Shown: positions 1 to 8,719, counted from the stretch's first letter. The stretch is DNA of 64,000 nt from Sulfitobacter indolifex (GCF_022788655.1 NZ_CP084951.1:1860001-1924000), one strand, 5' to 3'. Notes: a model not told the origin generated them from the sequence alone. Numbers and translations: made by a program.

Positions 1-165
1 CTTGCGGTCCATCATGGCAATTCGCTCTTCCGATTGTTGAAGTTTACTGTTGATCTCGGCCCGAAAGCCCTTGAAGTCGCTGACAAAACCGCTCACGGCC
101 TGCCGCACTTCCTCCGCCGGGGACAGGTCTGCGCCCGCCTTTGTGTTCATCTCATTCTTGGTCAT
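1..165 (-). CDS. GTA major capsid protein (HK97-like), N-terminal fragment
   Basis: First 55 codons of a gene that runs off the left edge of the window. The start ATG is at 165-163, preceded by an AGAGGAAAC ribosome binding site. The visible peptide (MTKNEMNTKAG...) is charged and helical, with AVSGFVSDFKGFRAEI followed by a Q/E-rich stretch, as expected of the N-terminal scaffolding (delta) segment of HK97-type capsid proteins. It follows the prohead protease gene directly, which is the standard position of the capsid gene in Rhodobacteraceae GTA clusters. Identification rests mainly on this synteny because only the N-terminus is visible. Confidence 0.8.
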   Translation of the reverse strand, partial: MTKNEMNTKAGADLSPAEEVRQAVSGFVSDFKGFRAEINSKLQQSEERIAMMDRK

Positions 166-208
166 CACAGTTTCCTCTGATCTTGCTGTGCCAAAATCGG
201 CCCGCGGC

Positions 209-820
209 TTAGCCACGCGCCATCTCGCTCCGCGCCGCGTCAAATGCCGCTGCCATCTCCCGCAGGACATCGCCCACCGCTTTGAAATCGCCCTTGGACC
301 CGACCCGCGCCGAAGGCAGCATCGGGAAGGTCACCAGCGACACCTCCCAAAGCTCCAACTCAGACAAAAGCCGCTGTCCTTTGGTGTTTTTGCCCGCCTT
401 TACCGTACGGTAGCCGATGCTGAGCCCATCGATCGCCCCCGCCTCAATCAGCGCCGCCGCCTCCCGCCCCTTGGCGACACTGCTCAAGATGCGCCCCTTA
501 ACCCAAAGCCCCCGGCCATCCTCATGCACCTCATCCCAAACCCCGATGGGCTGGGCCGGGTCATGCTGCCAGAGCATTTTGACGCTACGCCCGGCCTTCG
601 CGACCTCAGCAAGGCTTGCGGCATAGGCCCCCGCCTCCACCACGTCGCCGCCCTGATCGACCGCGCCAAACAGGCTCGCATAACCGCTGATTTCCAGCCC
701 GCCCTCTACCTCAGTCACTGCGCCAAACCGGGCAAACTTATGCTCCAGCCCCGCCGCCCCGGAAGACAGAGCTTCCCCGTTCCCCGGCCAAGCACCGGGG
801 TCAATCATCTGATAACCCAT
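209..820 (-). CDS. GTA prohead protease (HK97 family, U35)
   Basis: About 203 aa. It would process the capsid protein during GTA head maturation. After a short N-terminus come the hallmarks of the HK97 prohead protease fold: EISGYASLFGAVDQGGDVV, then MLWQHDPAQPIG with the catalytic-region histidine, then AIDGLSIGYR with the serine, and ELWEVSLVTFPM near the end. The ATG at 820 is chosen because it has an AGAGGAAATACA site just upstream. A longer frame reaching 919 would overlap the preceding gene. It sits between the head-formation gene and the capsid gene, as in RcGTA. Confidence 0.9.
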   Translation of the reverse strand: MGYQMIDPGAWPGNGEALSSGAAGLEHKFARFGAVTEVEGGLEISGYASLFGAVDQGGDVVEAGAYAASLAEVAKAGRSVKMLWQHDPAQPIGVWDEVHEDGRGLWVKGRILSSVAKGREAAALIEAGAIDGLSIGYRTVKAGKNTKGQRLLSELELWEVSLVTFPMLPSARVGSKGDFKAVGDVLREMAAAFDAARSEMARG

Positions 821-843
821 TGTATTTCCTCTTGTTCGGCCCG

Positions 844-1068
844 CTACGGCGCCACCACCAGAAAAGATTGCACTGCCTGCGCCAGGATCACCGCCACCAC
901 GCCGTAAACCGTCAGCCACAAGCGCCGCTCCAACCGCTCCATCATCTGCTCAATCCGATCGAGCCGGCTTTGCATGTTCTCACGGTGCACAGCGCTGAGC
1001 GTCTCATGCGCCTGCAAACGCAGTCCCGGCGCACATTCAAACCGCTCAATTTCCCGAAATTCAGCCAT
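844..1068 (-). CDS. GTA head formation protein (RCAP_rcc01685-type)
   Basis: Small protein of about 74 aa with an amphipathic, coiled-coil-like middle (HRENMQSRLDRIEQMMERLER) and one C-terminal membrane-like helix (LWLTVYGVVAVILAQAVQSF). This matches the small gene found between portal and protease in Roseobacter-group GTA clusters. Its ATG at 1068 overlaps the end of the portal gene by 8 nt; another ATG lies one codon upstream at 1071. Its exact role in the particle is not visible from sequence. Confidence 0.78.
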   Translation of the reverse strand: MAEFREIERFECAPGLRLQAHETLSAVHRENMQSRLDRIEQMMERLERRLWLTVYGVVAVILAQAVQSFLVVAP

Positions 1069-2239
1069 CATCCGCCACCACCGGTAGCCCCAGCAAGCTG
1101 CGCTTTTCCGCATCACTCAAGAATGCCGCCGCTGACACCCGCGCCCATTGCGCGTCCCGCTCCGCCGACAGCGCCGGCACTTGATCGAGGTCCGGCTTCA
1201 ACGTCACCGCCTCACCCAGATACCCGCTCAGCCACTCCGCCAGCGCCGCCGTCACCCGTGTCGCCAGCGGCAGCACCGTCAGGCGATAGAACGCCCGATT
1301 CGCCTCCTGATAATTCGCGTAAGTCGCATCCCCCTGCACCCCGATCAGCATCGGCGGCACCCCAAAGGCGAGCGCAATCTCCCGCGCCGCACTCTCCTTG
1401 GTCTTCTGAAACTCCATATCCGAGGGCGAGAATCCCATAGGCTTCCAGTCCAAACCGCCCTCCAAAAGCATCGGCCGCCCGGCATTGCGCGCCCCCTGAT
1501 GATGACTTTCCATCTCGCTCACCAGGCGGTCATACTGATCCTCACTCAGCTTGCCCTGCCCCTCAGCCCCGCGATACACAATCGCCCCCGAAGGCCGCGC
1601 TGCATTGTCCAAGAGCGCCTTTGACCAGCGGCTCGCCGCGTTATGCACATCCATCGCCATCGCCGCCGCCTGCATGGGGCTGAACCCATAGTGATCGTCC
1701 TGCGGGTGGAAATTGCGGATATGACAGACCGGCGGCACCGCCCCACTTGCATCAAAGCGATGCTTGCGCCCGCCCACCGCATATTCATAAGCCACCGGCC
1801 AGCCATCCGCCCCCGGCACCACACTCATCCGATCCGAGCGCAACACATGCAACTCAACCGGAAGACCACCCTCGCCGCCCACGGCCTCAACATAGCCGTC
1901 CCCACTGAGCAGCATCTGCCCGTAAAGCGCCTCCAGCAATTCAGCCCGGCCCTGACCCGCATTCGGACGGCGCATGAGCTCCATCAGCGGATGCTCATCA
2001 TACCGCCGCGCCGCGTCCTGCACGACCAACGGCAGCGCTGCCGCCGCCTCGGCAATCAACTTGACCGACCGAAACCCCACTGGGTTGCCACAAAAACCAG
2101 TCCGGGTAAGGCTCACGCTGTCCCGTGGGCTCCACGCGACACGACCCGAGGTCTGATAGGCCACGACAGGCCCGGTGGCCGAGGCTTTGTGCTCCTCTGT
2201 CTCCACTGCCGCGCCGCGCCGTAGAAAATCGAATACCAT
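1061..2239 (-). CDS. GTA portal protein (HK97 family phage portal)
   Basis: 392 aa. The portal ring is the DNA entry and exit vertex of the GTA head. Portal-family signatures: NPVGFRSVKLIAEAAAALPL near the N-terminus, HPLMELMRRPNAGQG, HIRNFHPQDDHYGFSPMQAA in the middle, and MEFQKTKESAAREIALAFGVPPMLIG with NYQEANRAFYRLTV toward the C-terminus. Length is normal. It is preceded by a 141-bp gap after the large terminase and overlaps the next gene by 8 nt, so it is transcribed with the head genes. Confidence 0.93.
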   Translation of the reverse strand: MVFDFLRRGAAVETEEHKASATGPVVAYQTSGRVAWSPRDSVSLTRTGFCGNPVGFRSVKLIAEAAAALPLVVQDAARRYDEHPLMELMRRPNAGQGRAELLEALYGQMLLSGDGYVEAVGGEGGLPVELHVLRSDRMSVVPGADGWPVAYEYAVGGRKHRFDASGAVPPVCHIRNFHPQDDHYGFSPMQAAAMAMDVHNAASRWSKALLDNAARPSGAIVYRGAEGQGKLSEDQYDRLVSEMESHHQGARNAGRPMLLEGGLDWKPMGFSPSDMEFQKTKESAAREIALAFGVPPMLIGVQGDATYANYQEANRAFYRLTVLPLATRVTAALAEWLSGYLGEAVTLKPDLDQVPALSAERDAQWARVSAAAFLSDAEKRSLLGLPVVADDG

Positions 2240-2380
2240 ATCGTCGCTCCTCGTTCTGGTCGGCCCCGGCGGCGGTGACTTGGTCCTTGCTGCCCGGCGT
2301 TGTTAGACTTTCCCAAAAAACCTTTAATGATGCCGAAAGCCACCGAACGCTCCCCCGCGCAACAGCTCGAAACGCCCGCC
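2240..2380 (-). other. Terminase-portal spacer, no clear gene
   Basis: 141 bp between the large terminase stop and the portal start. A short - strand frame from 2343 (MAFGIIKGFLGKSNNAG...) enters the portal gene out of frame. Its first 20 or so residues look protein-like, but the rest is arginine-rich shadow, so I do not call it a gene. Confidence 0.4.
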
Positions 2381-3751
2381 CTACAGGCTCCGCACCCCCG
2401 GACTACGCCACTGCGATGCAGGCTCGATCATCAGCTCATGCAGCGCCCAGACCAGCGCATCGACACGGTCTGGACTGCCTTTGCCCTCGTACCCCCGCGC
2501 CGTCATCAGACACATCTGGTCCTCCAGCGCATCCAGCCCCGGCAGATGGCTCACGCGCCCTTGTTCATAAAGCGCGGCCACTGGCTCCGCCCGCGCAACC
2601 TTGCCCCGCGCCGCATGCACCGTTTTGAGCGAGACCAGCGGATCAACCTGCCGCAGCACCTCTGAAACCAACTGCCCCCCTTGGTTCACCTCGGCCACCA
2701 GCCGATCCGCGCCATAGCGCGTCATCGCCGCAATCGCCGCCTGCGCCCAACCGTTGGGCGTGGCCCCCTGCACCGTGCAATCAGCCAGCACCACCGCCCG
2801 CCACTCCTGCGGCGGTCCTTGGGTTTGCGCCCCCACAACGACAATCCCACATTCATCCGAGCCCGCCCCACTGGTCGTCGCCGGGTCCAAGCCCACCACG
2901 ATCCGATCCAACTCAGGCGCCACTTGTACCCGCCCCGCCTCTAGCAAAGCCGAGGTCCACAGCGCCCCCTCTGCATCCGCCAGCAGAACCCCATCCAACT
3001 CCTGCCGCCCCAACCGCGTGCCGCGATACCGCGCCCGCACCTCCTCAAGGAACGACCCCGCCAGATTGGCCGCATTCGCCTCTGTTGGCGCATGGGTCGT
3101 GACCGTCGAGGGCGATTGCAGCAGCGCCTTCAACACATCCACATTGCGCGGCGTCGTCGTCACACAGACCTGAGGCCGCTCGCCCAAACGCAAGGCAAAC
3201 TGCAACTGGTCCCAAGCCTCCTGCCCGCGCTTCCATTTCGCCAGTTCATCCACCCAAGCCGCATCAAACTGCGGCCCGCGCAGCCCTTCGGGGTCATGCG
3301 CCGTATGCACCGTGGCGATTGCCCCATTCGGCCAAACCAGCCGCTTGCGCGTCGCCTCCCAATCGGGCCTCCGGTCCGGCGGGCTACAGGCCAAGATCCC
3401 ACTGTCGCCAAAGATCATCACCTCGCGCACCTGCTCAATGGTCTCGCCCACCAGCGCCACGCGACTGCACTCACCGGGATCGAGCGGCCTACTCCCCTCA
3501 ACCTTGCTGCGCACCCATTCCGCCCCGGCGCGCGTCTTTCCCGCACCGCGCCCGCCCATGATGACCCATGTCCGCCAATCGCCCTCAGGCGGCAGTTGAT
3601 GATTTAACGCCCAGAACTCGAACAAAAAAGGGAGAGCCAGAAGCTCTCCCTCACCTAGGTCATTCAGAAACTGCGCCTGGGTCTGAGCATCGGCGCAGGC
3701 GATCCAGCTTGCACCCGATGTCAGCCCGCGCCTTGTCCATGTCGAGGGCAT
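2381..3751 (-). CDS. GTA large terminase (packaging ATPase/nuclease)
   Basis: About 456 aa. It packages headful-sized host DNA into GTA particles. The ATPase domain has a Walker A (GGRGAGKT) after WRTWVIM and a Walker B-like segment (FDAAWVDELAKW). The C-terminal nuclease domain shows IVVGLDPATT and VAEVNQGGQLV, with acidic metal ligands. The ATG at 3751 gives an N-terminus close to the usual family length. A second in-frame ATG at 3793, with GGAGA upstream, would add 14 residues. Either start lies inside the small terminase gene, so the two overlap. Confidence 0.92.
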   Translation of the reverse strand: MPSTWTRRGLTSGASWIACADAQTQAQFLNDLGEGELLALPFLFEFWALNHQLPPEGDWRTWVIMGGRGAGKTRAGAEWVRSKVEGSRPLDPGECSRVALVGETIEQVREVMIFGDSGILACSPPDRRPDWEATRKRLVWPNGAIATVHTAHDPEGLRGPQFDAAWVDELAKWKRGQEAWDQLQFALRLGERPQVCVTTTPRNVDVLKALLQSPSTVTTHAPTEANAANLAGSFLEEVRARYRGTRLGRQELDGVLLADAEGALWTSALLEAGRVQVAPELDRIVVGLDPATTSGAGSDECGIVVVGAQTQGPPQEWRAVVLADCTVQGATPNGWAQAAIAAMTRYGADRLVAEVNQGGQLVSEVLRQVDPLVSLKTVHAARGKVARAEPVAALYEQGRVSHLPGLDALEDQMCLMTARGYEGKGSPDRVDALVWALHELMIEPASQWRSPGVRSL

Positions 3752-4004
3752 AGCCCCCCCGCGCGATTCCAGCTTGTCGGTTTCGACAGTCATTCAGCGT
3801 GTTCTCCGCTTTCAGGCAATGCGCCAGCAAACCCGCCACTTTGGACGTGTTGCCAGACACCGCAGTTTCCTTGAGTTCCCCCCCGGACCGGGTCTGTTCA
3901 GTCAGACCTTCGATTTCCCGACGCAGCGCGCCGATTGCTTCTTGAAGACCGCGCAGGATGTCTGCGCTGTCTTGCGTCTCTTGCTCCGGGGTAATTATCG
4001 TCAT
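3660..4004 (-). CDS. GTA small terminase-like protein (orfg1 position)
   Basis: 114 aa; the first gene of the GTA cluster. It starts at ATG 4004 behind a GAGAGGT site. The N-terminal half forms a predicted helix (DSADILRGLQEAIGALRREIEGL) and the C-terminal part carries cysteines and basic residues (CGC-poor, ...CKLDRLRRC). In RcGTA this position encodes the small terminase subunit. Function is inferred from synteny and helix content, not from a catalytic motif. The same frame stays open upstream to an ATG at 4085, discussed with the leader hairpin. Confidence 0.72.
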   Translation of the reverse strand: MTIITPEQETQDSADILRGLQEAIGALRREIEGLTEQTRSGGELKETAVSGNTSKVAGLLAHCLKAENTLNDCRNRQAGIARGGYALDMDKARADIGCKLDRLRRCSDPGAVSE

Positions 4005-4044
4005 CGCTTTACCTCTCGTTGGTTTTCCCCAACCGAGCAGGCAC

Positions 4045-4076
4045 AAAAAAACGACCACCGGGTCACCCCGGGGCCG
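4045..4076 (-). terminator. Terminator-like hairpin in the GTA leader
   Basis: On the - strand CCGGG-GTGA-CCCGG, extended by flanking GGCC/GGTC pairing, is followed at once by seven T (A-run 4045-4051 on +). It lies between the candidate GTA promoter and orfg1, about 40 nt before the orfg1 ATG, so it could attenuate GTA transcription or end a short RNA. Confidence 0.6.
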
Positions 4077-4104
4077 TTCGCCCATGTCTTCTAGCGTGCC
4101 ATAA

Positions 4105-4133
4105 GTCCTACGTCAGACCGTACGCAAAGTCAA
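4105..4133 (-). promoter_or_regulatory. Candidate sigma70-type promoter for the GTA cluster
   Basis: On the - strand TTGACT (4133-4128), a 17-nt spacer and TAGGAC (4110-4105). The -35 is good and the -10 is weak. It lies downstream of the mltG terminator and upstream of the first GTA gene, the expected place for the GTA promoter. Confidence 0.4.
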
Positions 4134-4189
4134 GAAAAACTGTGTTAACAAGACCTTACGCCGCCGCGCGATCAGCACGCCCGGCAAGC

Positions 4190-4218
4190 AAAAAACCCCG
4201 CCGTTTCCAGCGGGGTTT
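4190..4218 (-). terminator. Rho-independent terminator of mltG
   Basis: Perfect 9-bp stem (AAACCCCGC 4193-4201 with GCGGGGTTT 4210-4218), 8-nt loop, and a T-run on the - strand (A-run 4190-4195). It begins 9 nt after the mltG stop and separates the fab/mltG operon from the GTA cluster. Confidence 0.88.
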
Positions 4219-4226
4219 CCGTATTC

Positions 4227-5411
4227 TCAGTTACCACCCGTTGAGGCATTCCCGGCCGCTTCCGCGCCGCGCTCTGCTTCGATCTTGCGCCACTTCGCAA
4301 CATTGGCGTTATGCTCGTCCAAGGTCTCAGCAAAAGCGTGCCCACCGGTGCCATCCGCGACGAAGAAGACAAAATCCGTCTCCGCCGGTTGCGCTGCCGC
4401 CATCAGGCTCGCACGGCCCGGATTGGCGATTGGGGTCGGTGGCAGACCGTTGATCACATAGGTGTTCCACGGCGTCTCTGCCCGCAGCTCAGAGCGGCGC
4501 AAACCGCGGCCCAACACGCCCTTACCCTCGGTCACACCATAGATCACCGTCGGGTCCGTTTGCAGACGCATGCCTTGGTTCAGACGGTTCACGAAAACGC
4601 TCGCCACCTGCTCCCGCTCTGCTGCCACGCCGGTTTCCTTTTCAATGATCGACGCAAGGATCAGCAATTCCTCAGGCGTTTCGATCGGCAGATCAGCGTC
4701 GCGCGCCGCAAAAGCTTCCGCCAAGAGCACCTCTTGCGCCGCCGCCATCCGCGCGACCACCGCAGCGCGATCATCGCCCGGGCGCACTTCATAACTGTCT
4801 GGTGCAAGGCTCCCCTCAGCGGGCAGTTCCTCAACCTCACCGGTCAGTTGATCCACTTGCTTCAGTGCCTCAACCACCTGCCAGCTTGTCACGCCTTCGG
4901 CCAAAGCCACGCGAAACCGCGTGTCGTTCTTGCCGGAGATTTCGGAATAGGCCTCTGGCGCTTCTTCCTCACCCGGCGTGAATTCCGCCCGCTCAATAAA
5001 GCGGCTGGTCACGGGGTCCAACTCACGAACCTGCACGCTCACACGGTTCACGCCGACCCGGTAAACCACCTCAGTGCCGCAAGTGCTGGCACCGCCTTGG
5101 GTCACGACATCAACAATCCCCTGCATAGACGTGCGGGGCTGCACAAGGAAGCTGCCCGCCTTCAGGCTGCCCGACTTCTCCTCATAGTCCGCACCCATGC
5201 GAAAGATCGCAGGCGAAGAAACCGCGCCCTGTTCTTCAAGGCTCTGGCTTACCTGCCGCATGTTTGAGCCGCGCTCAACCTGCACACAAATTGCCTGATC
5301 CAACGGCCCTTCAGAGACATACTCCGACTTGCCCCACAGGACGATACCTCCGAGCAGAAACAGACCGACCAACAGAAACGTCACGGCGTTAGAGGCGATA
5401 TGACGCCACAT
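4227..5411 (-). CDS. mltG: Endolytic murein transglycosylase MltG (YceG-like)
   Basis: 394 aa. It cuts nascent glycan strands in the periplasm and so ends peptidoglycan polymerisation. One N-terminal transmembrane helix (VTFLLVGLFLLGGIVLW) is followed by the YceG domain. The catalytic glutamate lies in ILASIIEKETG, and the family segments RLQTDPTVIYG, TPWNTYVINGLPPTPI and PGRASLMAA follow. The start ATG abuts the fabF stop with no spacing, so it is the last gene of the fab operon, followed by a strong terminator. Confidence 0.95.
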   Translation of the reverse strand: MWRHIASNAVTFLLVGLFLLGGIVLWGKSEYVSEGPLDQAICVQVERGSNMRQVSQSLEEQGAVSSPAIFRMGADYEEKSGSLKAGSFLVQPRTSMQGIVDVVTQGGASTCGTEVVYRVGVNRVSVQVRELDPVTSRFIERAEFTPGEEEAPEAYSEISGKNDTRFRVALAEGVTSWQVVEALKQVDQLTGEVEELPAEGSLAPDSYEVRPGDDRAAVVARMAAAQEVLLAEAFAARDADLPIETPEELLILASIIEKETGVAAEREQVASVFVNRLNQGMRLQTDPTVIYGVTEGKGVLGRGLRRSELRAETPWNTYVINGLPPTPIANPGRASLMAAAQPAETDFVFFVADGTGGHAFAETLDEHNANVAKWRKIEAERGAEAAGNASTGGN

Positions 5412-6671
5412 TTAGCGGACTTTCCCGAACAGCACCGATGCGTTCGTCCCGCCGAAACCAAACGAATTGCTCAGCGCGATGTCGATCTTACGCTCGACCT
5501 TTTTGTTGGGGGCCAGATCAATCGGTGTCTCAACCGCCGGGTTATCAAGGTTGATCGTCGGCGGCGCCACCTGATCGCGGATCGCGAGCATGCAGAAGAT
5601 CGCCTCAATCGCGCCCGCAGCCCCCAAAAGGTGCCCCGTGGCGGATTTGGTCGACGACATGGTTACCTTGTCCGCCGCATCGCCCATCAAACGCTCAACC
5701 GCACCCAATTCGATGGTATCAGCCATGGTCGAGGTGCCATGCGCGTTGATGTAATCGACGTCCTTCGGCTCCAGACCAGCATTCTTGAGCGCTGCCCGCA
5801 TGGAGCGTTCGCCGCCTTCGCCATCCTCAGACGGCGCGGTGATGTGATGCGCATCGCCCGACAGGCCATAGCCCAGCACTTCGGCATAGATCTTCGCACC
5901 GCGCGCCTTGGCGTGCTCATACTCTTCCAGCACCACGATGCCCGCGCCCTCGCCCATGACGAAACCGTCACGGTCTATGTCATAGGGGCGGCTGGCCTTC
6001 TTGGGGTCGTCGCCGCGTTTGGTCGACAGCGCCTTACAAGCGTTGAAACCCGCCATGCCGATCTCACAAATCGCCGCCTCAGCGCCGCCTGCAATCATCA
6101 CATCCGCATCGCCGTATTTGATCAGACGCGCCGCATCGCCGATGGCATGTGCCCCGGTCGAACAGGCAGTCACCACCGAATGGTTCGGCCCTTTAAAACC
6201 GTAACGGATCGACACCTGACCCGAGATCAGGTTGATCAGCGCGCCCGGCACGAAGAACGGGCTCACACGGCGCGGCCCCTTCTCGGCCATCATCACGGCG
6301 GTATTGGCGATAGAGTTCAACCCGCCGATGCCAGAGCCGATCAATACGCCAGTGCGCTCCTGATCTTCTTTCTCGGTTGGCAACCAACCCGAATCCTCAA
6401 CCGCCTGCTGGGCGGCGGCCATGCCGAACAGAATGAAGGTATCGACCTTCCGCTGCTCTTTCGGCTCCATGTATTTATTGGCGTCAAAGGTGCCATTGCT
6501 GCCGTCACCCAACGGCACTTCGCAGGCGTATTGGGTGACCAACTTGCTGGGATCAAACCCGGTGATCGGCCCGGCCCCGGATTGCCCATCAAGGATCCGT
6601 GTCCAGCTTTCTTCCACACCGTCCGCGAGCGGGGTAACCAAACCCAAACCCGTTACTACAACTCTGCGCAT
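5412..6671 (-). CDS. fabF: 3-oxoacyl-[ACP] synthase II
   Basis: 419 aa. Condenses malonyl-ACP with acyl-ACP in fatty acid elongation. The Cys-His-His triad is visible: ACSTGAHAIGDAA (Cys), AHGTSTMADT (His) and SATGHLLGAAGA (His), with the glycine-rich end GFGGTNAS. The ATG at 6671 has an AGGGGC site and gives the family start MRRVVVTGLG. An upstream in-frame codon at 6719 is rejected. Directly followed by mltG with no gap. Confidence 0.97.
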   Translation of the reverse strand: MRRVVVTGLGLVTPLADGVEESWTRILDGQSGAGPITGFDPSKLVTQYACEVPLGDGSNGTFDANKYMEPKEQRKVDTFILFGMAAAQQAVEDSGWLPTEKEDQERTGVLIGSGIGGLNSIANTAVMMAEKGPRRVSPFFVPGALINLISGQVSIRYGFKGPNHSVVTACSTGAHAIGDAARLIKYGDADVMIAGGAEAAICEIGMAGFNACKALSTKRGDDPKKASRPYDIDRDGFVMGEGAGIVVLEEYEHAKARGAKIYAEVLGYGLSGDAHHITAPSEDGEGGERSMRAALKNAGLEPKDVDYINAHGTSTMADTIELGAVERLMGDAADKVTMSSTKSATGHLLGAAGAIEAIFCMLAIRDQVAPPTINLDNPAVETPIDLAPNKKVERKIDIALSNSFGFGGTNASVLFGKVR

Positions 6672-6765
6672 CTTAGTGCCCCTTGCCGATAATCTCTCGG
6701 CGAACCTCTTACCCTGCAAAAGCCTGTAGACACAAGCATATCGGCGGCGGCCCGCAGGCCTAGCA

Positions 6766-6793
6766 CAAAAACGCCGATCTTCGAAAATCGGCG
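6766..6793 (-). terminator. Rho-independent terminator after the GNAT gene
   Basis: Stem CGCCGAT (6772-6778) with ATCGGCG (6787-6793), 8-nt loop, followed on the - strand by five T. It lies between the acetyltransferase gene and fabF, implying that fabF has its own promoter within 6672-6765. Confidence 0.75.
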
Positions 6794-6826
6794 GCTATCA
6801 CACCAGTTGAGCGTCTTACGGCACCC

Positions 6827-7360
6827 TTAGACCGGCGGTCCGCGTCGGGTCATCAGATGCACCGGGCCACCAGCCGTCTTTGCCTCACGCAGCGCCTGAT
6901 ACCCAAGCGCGCCCGCGATGCGCAACGCCGCCTCGTTACCCGCAGAGATCATGCAAACCGTCCGCCCGGTGATCACCCGATCAAACCACTCATGCGCCGC
7001 CCGCGCCGCCTCACTCCCCAAACGCTGATCCTGCGCCTGCGGGGCCAAGACCATCCGTGCTTCGGGGTAAGTATCGAAATCCTCACCGAAATTCCTTGAA
7101 CCAAAGACGAAGCCAGTCTGCCCCAGCATCTCTCTCTGCCGATGAAGCTGCACAGCCCATTGTCCGAATCCCGTGATCTGCCAATGGCCTGCATTGCGCA
7201 AAAACGCGTCCCACGACTGCGCTTTCGCCCGGGGCCGATCAAGTATGCGATCCGCCACATCCGGCATCGCCCAGATCTCAGCGTAACGCTCAAAATCCTC
7301 GGCACGCATGGCACGCAGGGTCAGTCTGGCTGTGTTGATGGTGGGGATCGTTCGGGACAT
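6827..7360 (-). CDS. GNAT family N-acetyltransferase (RimJ/RimL type)
   Basis: About 177 aa. Starts TARLTLRAMRAEDFERYAEI, the typical RimL-like N-terminus, with acetyl-CoA fold segments around LGSEAARAAHEWF and CMISAGNEAALRIAGALGYQ near the C-terminus. Substrate unknown. The ATG at 7360 is preferred; a GTG six codons upstream is possible. It is inserted between acpP and fabF and bounded on both sides by terminator-like hairpins, so it seems to be its own transcription unit. Confidence 0.82.
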   Translation of the reverse strand: MSRTIPTINTARLTLRAMRAEDFERYAEIWAMPDVADRILDRPRAKAQSWDAFLRNAGHWQITGFGQWAVQLHRQREMLGQTGFVFGSRNFGEDFDTYPEARMVLAPQAQDQRLGSEAARAAHEWFDRVITGRTVCMISAGNEAALRIAGALGYQALREAKTAGGPVHLMTRRGPPV

Positions 7361-7448
7361 GGGGTGAATTGCCTTCACGCTTGAAACTTCTTAGCGCAGA
7401 CATGCGGCTTGCACGCCAAAGGGACAAGCCCAGCCCAACTCGGCAAAT

Positions 7449-7481
7449 AAAAACGGCGTCATTCCGCTAGGAACAACGCCG
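7449..7481 (-). terminator. Terminator-like hairpin after acpP
   Basis: CGGCGT (7454-7459) pairs with ACGCCG (7476-7481), with an inner TTCC/GGAA stem, followed on the - strand by a T-rich run (TTTTATTT). It lies 40 nt past the acpP stop. Confidence 0.65.
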
Positions 7482-7520
7482 CTTTCAAATTTCAGTTCTG
7501 CCGGTTGCCCGGCAAAGCCC

Positions 7521-7754
7521 TTAGGAGGCTTCTTTGATGAACTTGACCGCATCGCCAACGGTCTGAATGTTCTCAGCGGCGTCATCGGGAATCTCGATGC
7601 CGAACTCTTCTTCGAACGCCATCACCAGTTCCACGGTGTCGAGGCTGTCTGCGCCGAGATCGTCGATGAACGACGCATTCTCAGTCACTTTTTCCTCTTC
7701 CACGCTCAGGTGTTCCACAACGATCTTTTTCACGCGGTCTGCGACGTCGCTCAT
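7521..7754 (-). CDS. acpP: Acyl carrier protein
   Basis: 77 aa, acidic, four-helix ACP. The phosphopantetheine serine lies in [20 protein letters not shown]. It carries the growing acyl chain for FabD, FabG and FabF encoded around it. A 204-bp spacer separates it from fabG and a hairpin follows it, so it can be expressed independently at high level, as is usual for acpP. The length and the sequence at both ends match the family. Confidence 0.98.
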   Translation of the reverse strand: MSDVADRVKKIVVEHLSVEEEKVTENASFIDDLGADSLDTVELVMAFEEEFGIEIPDDAAENIQTVGDAVKFIKEAS

Positions 7755-7958
7755 AATAAGTCCTCATGTCTTCGGGCCATTAAAGGCCCCTTTTGGTTTC
7801 CGCCCGCCGATGATCGGCGTTTGGAGGATGCCCCAAAAGGGGGCGGCTATTTACCTTGTTCGCACAAGGCGTAGGGGGCAATCAAGCACCCTTTGTTTCG
7901 ATTCTGCGCCCCCTTTAGCACATGCCGAAGGCTTGGCAAACGCTATTGCGGCGCAGGG

Positions 7959-8696
7959 TCACAACATGGCCATACCGCCGTTCACATGCAAGGTGGTCCC
8001 TGTCACATAAGCAGCCTCAGCACTGGAAAGATAGACCACAGCGGCGGCAATCTCATCCGGGTCGCCCATACGACCGGCAGGAATTTGCCCCATGATTCCA
8101 GACTTTTGCTCGTCCGTCAGCTTGTCTGTCATGGCGGTGGTGATAAAGCCCGGTGCCACGGCATTCACCGTAATACCACGGCTCGCCACCTCATATGCCA
8201 GCGACTTTGACATGCCCACAACACCCGCCTTAGAGGCCGCATAGTTCGCCTGACCGGGGTTGCCCGTCGCGCCCACGACGCTGGAGATATTGATGATCCG
8301 GCCCCAACGCGCCTTCATCATTCCGCGCATCACACCTTTGCACAGCTTAAAGGTCGCGGTCAGGTTCACGTTCAGAACCGAATTCCACTCATCATCCGAC
8401 ATGCGCATGAACAGGTTGTCGCGGGTGATGCCTGCGTTGTTCACCAGAATATCGACCGAGCCCATCGCCTCAGCCGCCTGTTTCGGCAGCGCATCAACGG
8501 CCTCCATGTCACTCAGGTTGCACGGCAGCACATGCGCGCGCTCGCCCAGTTCGGCCTTCAGCGCCTCCAACGGTTCGGTCCGCGTGCCCGATAGGCCAAC
8601 GGTCGCGCCCTGAGCGTGCAATTTGCGGGCGATATCCGCGCCGATGCCGCCCGAAGCGCCGGTGATCAGGGCATTCTTACCTGTAAGATCGAACAT
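7959..8696 (-). CDS. fabG: 3-oxoacyl-[ACP] reductase
   Basis: 245 aa SDR. NADPH-dependent reduction of 3-oxoacyl-ACP. Rossmann motif TGASGGIGADIA, structural NNAG (DILVNNAGITRDNL), catalytic Ser in INISSVVG, and Tyr-Lys in YAASKAG. The C-terminus ends in TLHVNGGMAML, typical of FabG. It sits between fabD and acpP in the usual fab order, with two unknown genes between it and fabD. Confidence 0.97.
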   Translation of the reverse strand: MFDLTGKNALITGASGGIGADIARKLHAQGATVGLSGTRTEPLEALKAELGERAHVLPCNLSDMEAVDALPKQAAEAMGSVDILVNNAGITRDNLFMRMSDDEWNSVLNVNLTATFKLCKGVMRGMMKARWGRIINISSVVGATGNPGQANYAASKAGVVGMSKSLAYEVASRGITVNAVAPGFITTAMTDKLTDEQKSGIMGQIPAGRMGDPDEIAAAVVYLSSAEAAYVTGTTLHVNGGMAML

Positions 8697-8719
8697 GTCT
8701 CTTCCTTTTATTCTATCAG

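Noticed and set aside
1..4004. Active prophage
   Set aside because: There is no integrase, repressor, lysis or replication gene; the gene order and its position after mltG fit a gene transfer agent cluster of Rhodobacteraceae.
3660..4085. Orfg1 starting at ATG 4085 (141 aa)
   Set aside because: The ATG at 4004 has a GAGAGGT site and avoids the terminator hairpin; the extension is kept only as a possible leader peptide.
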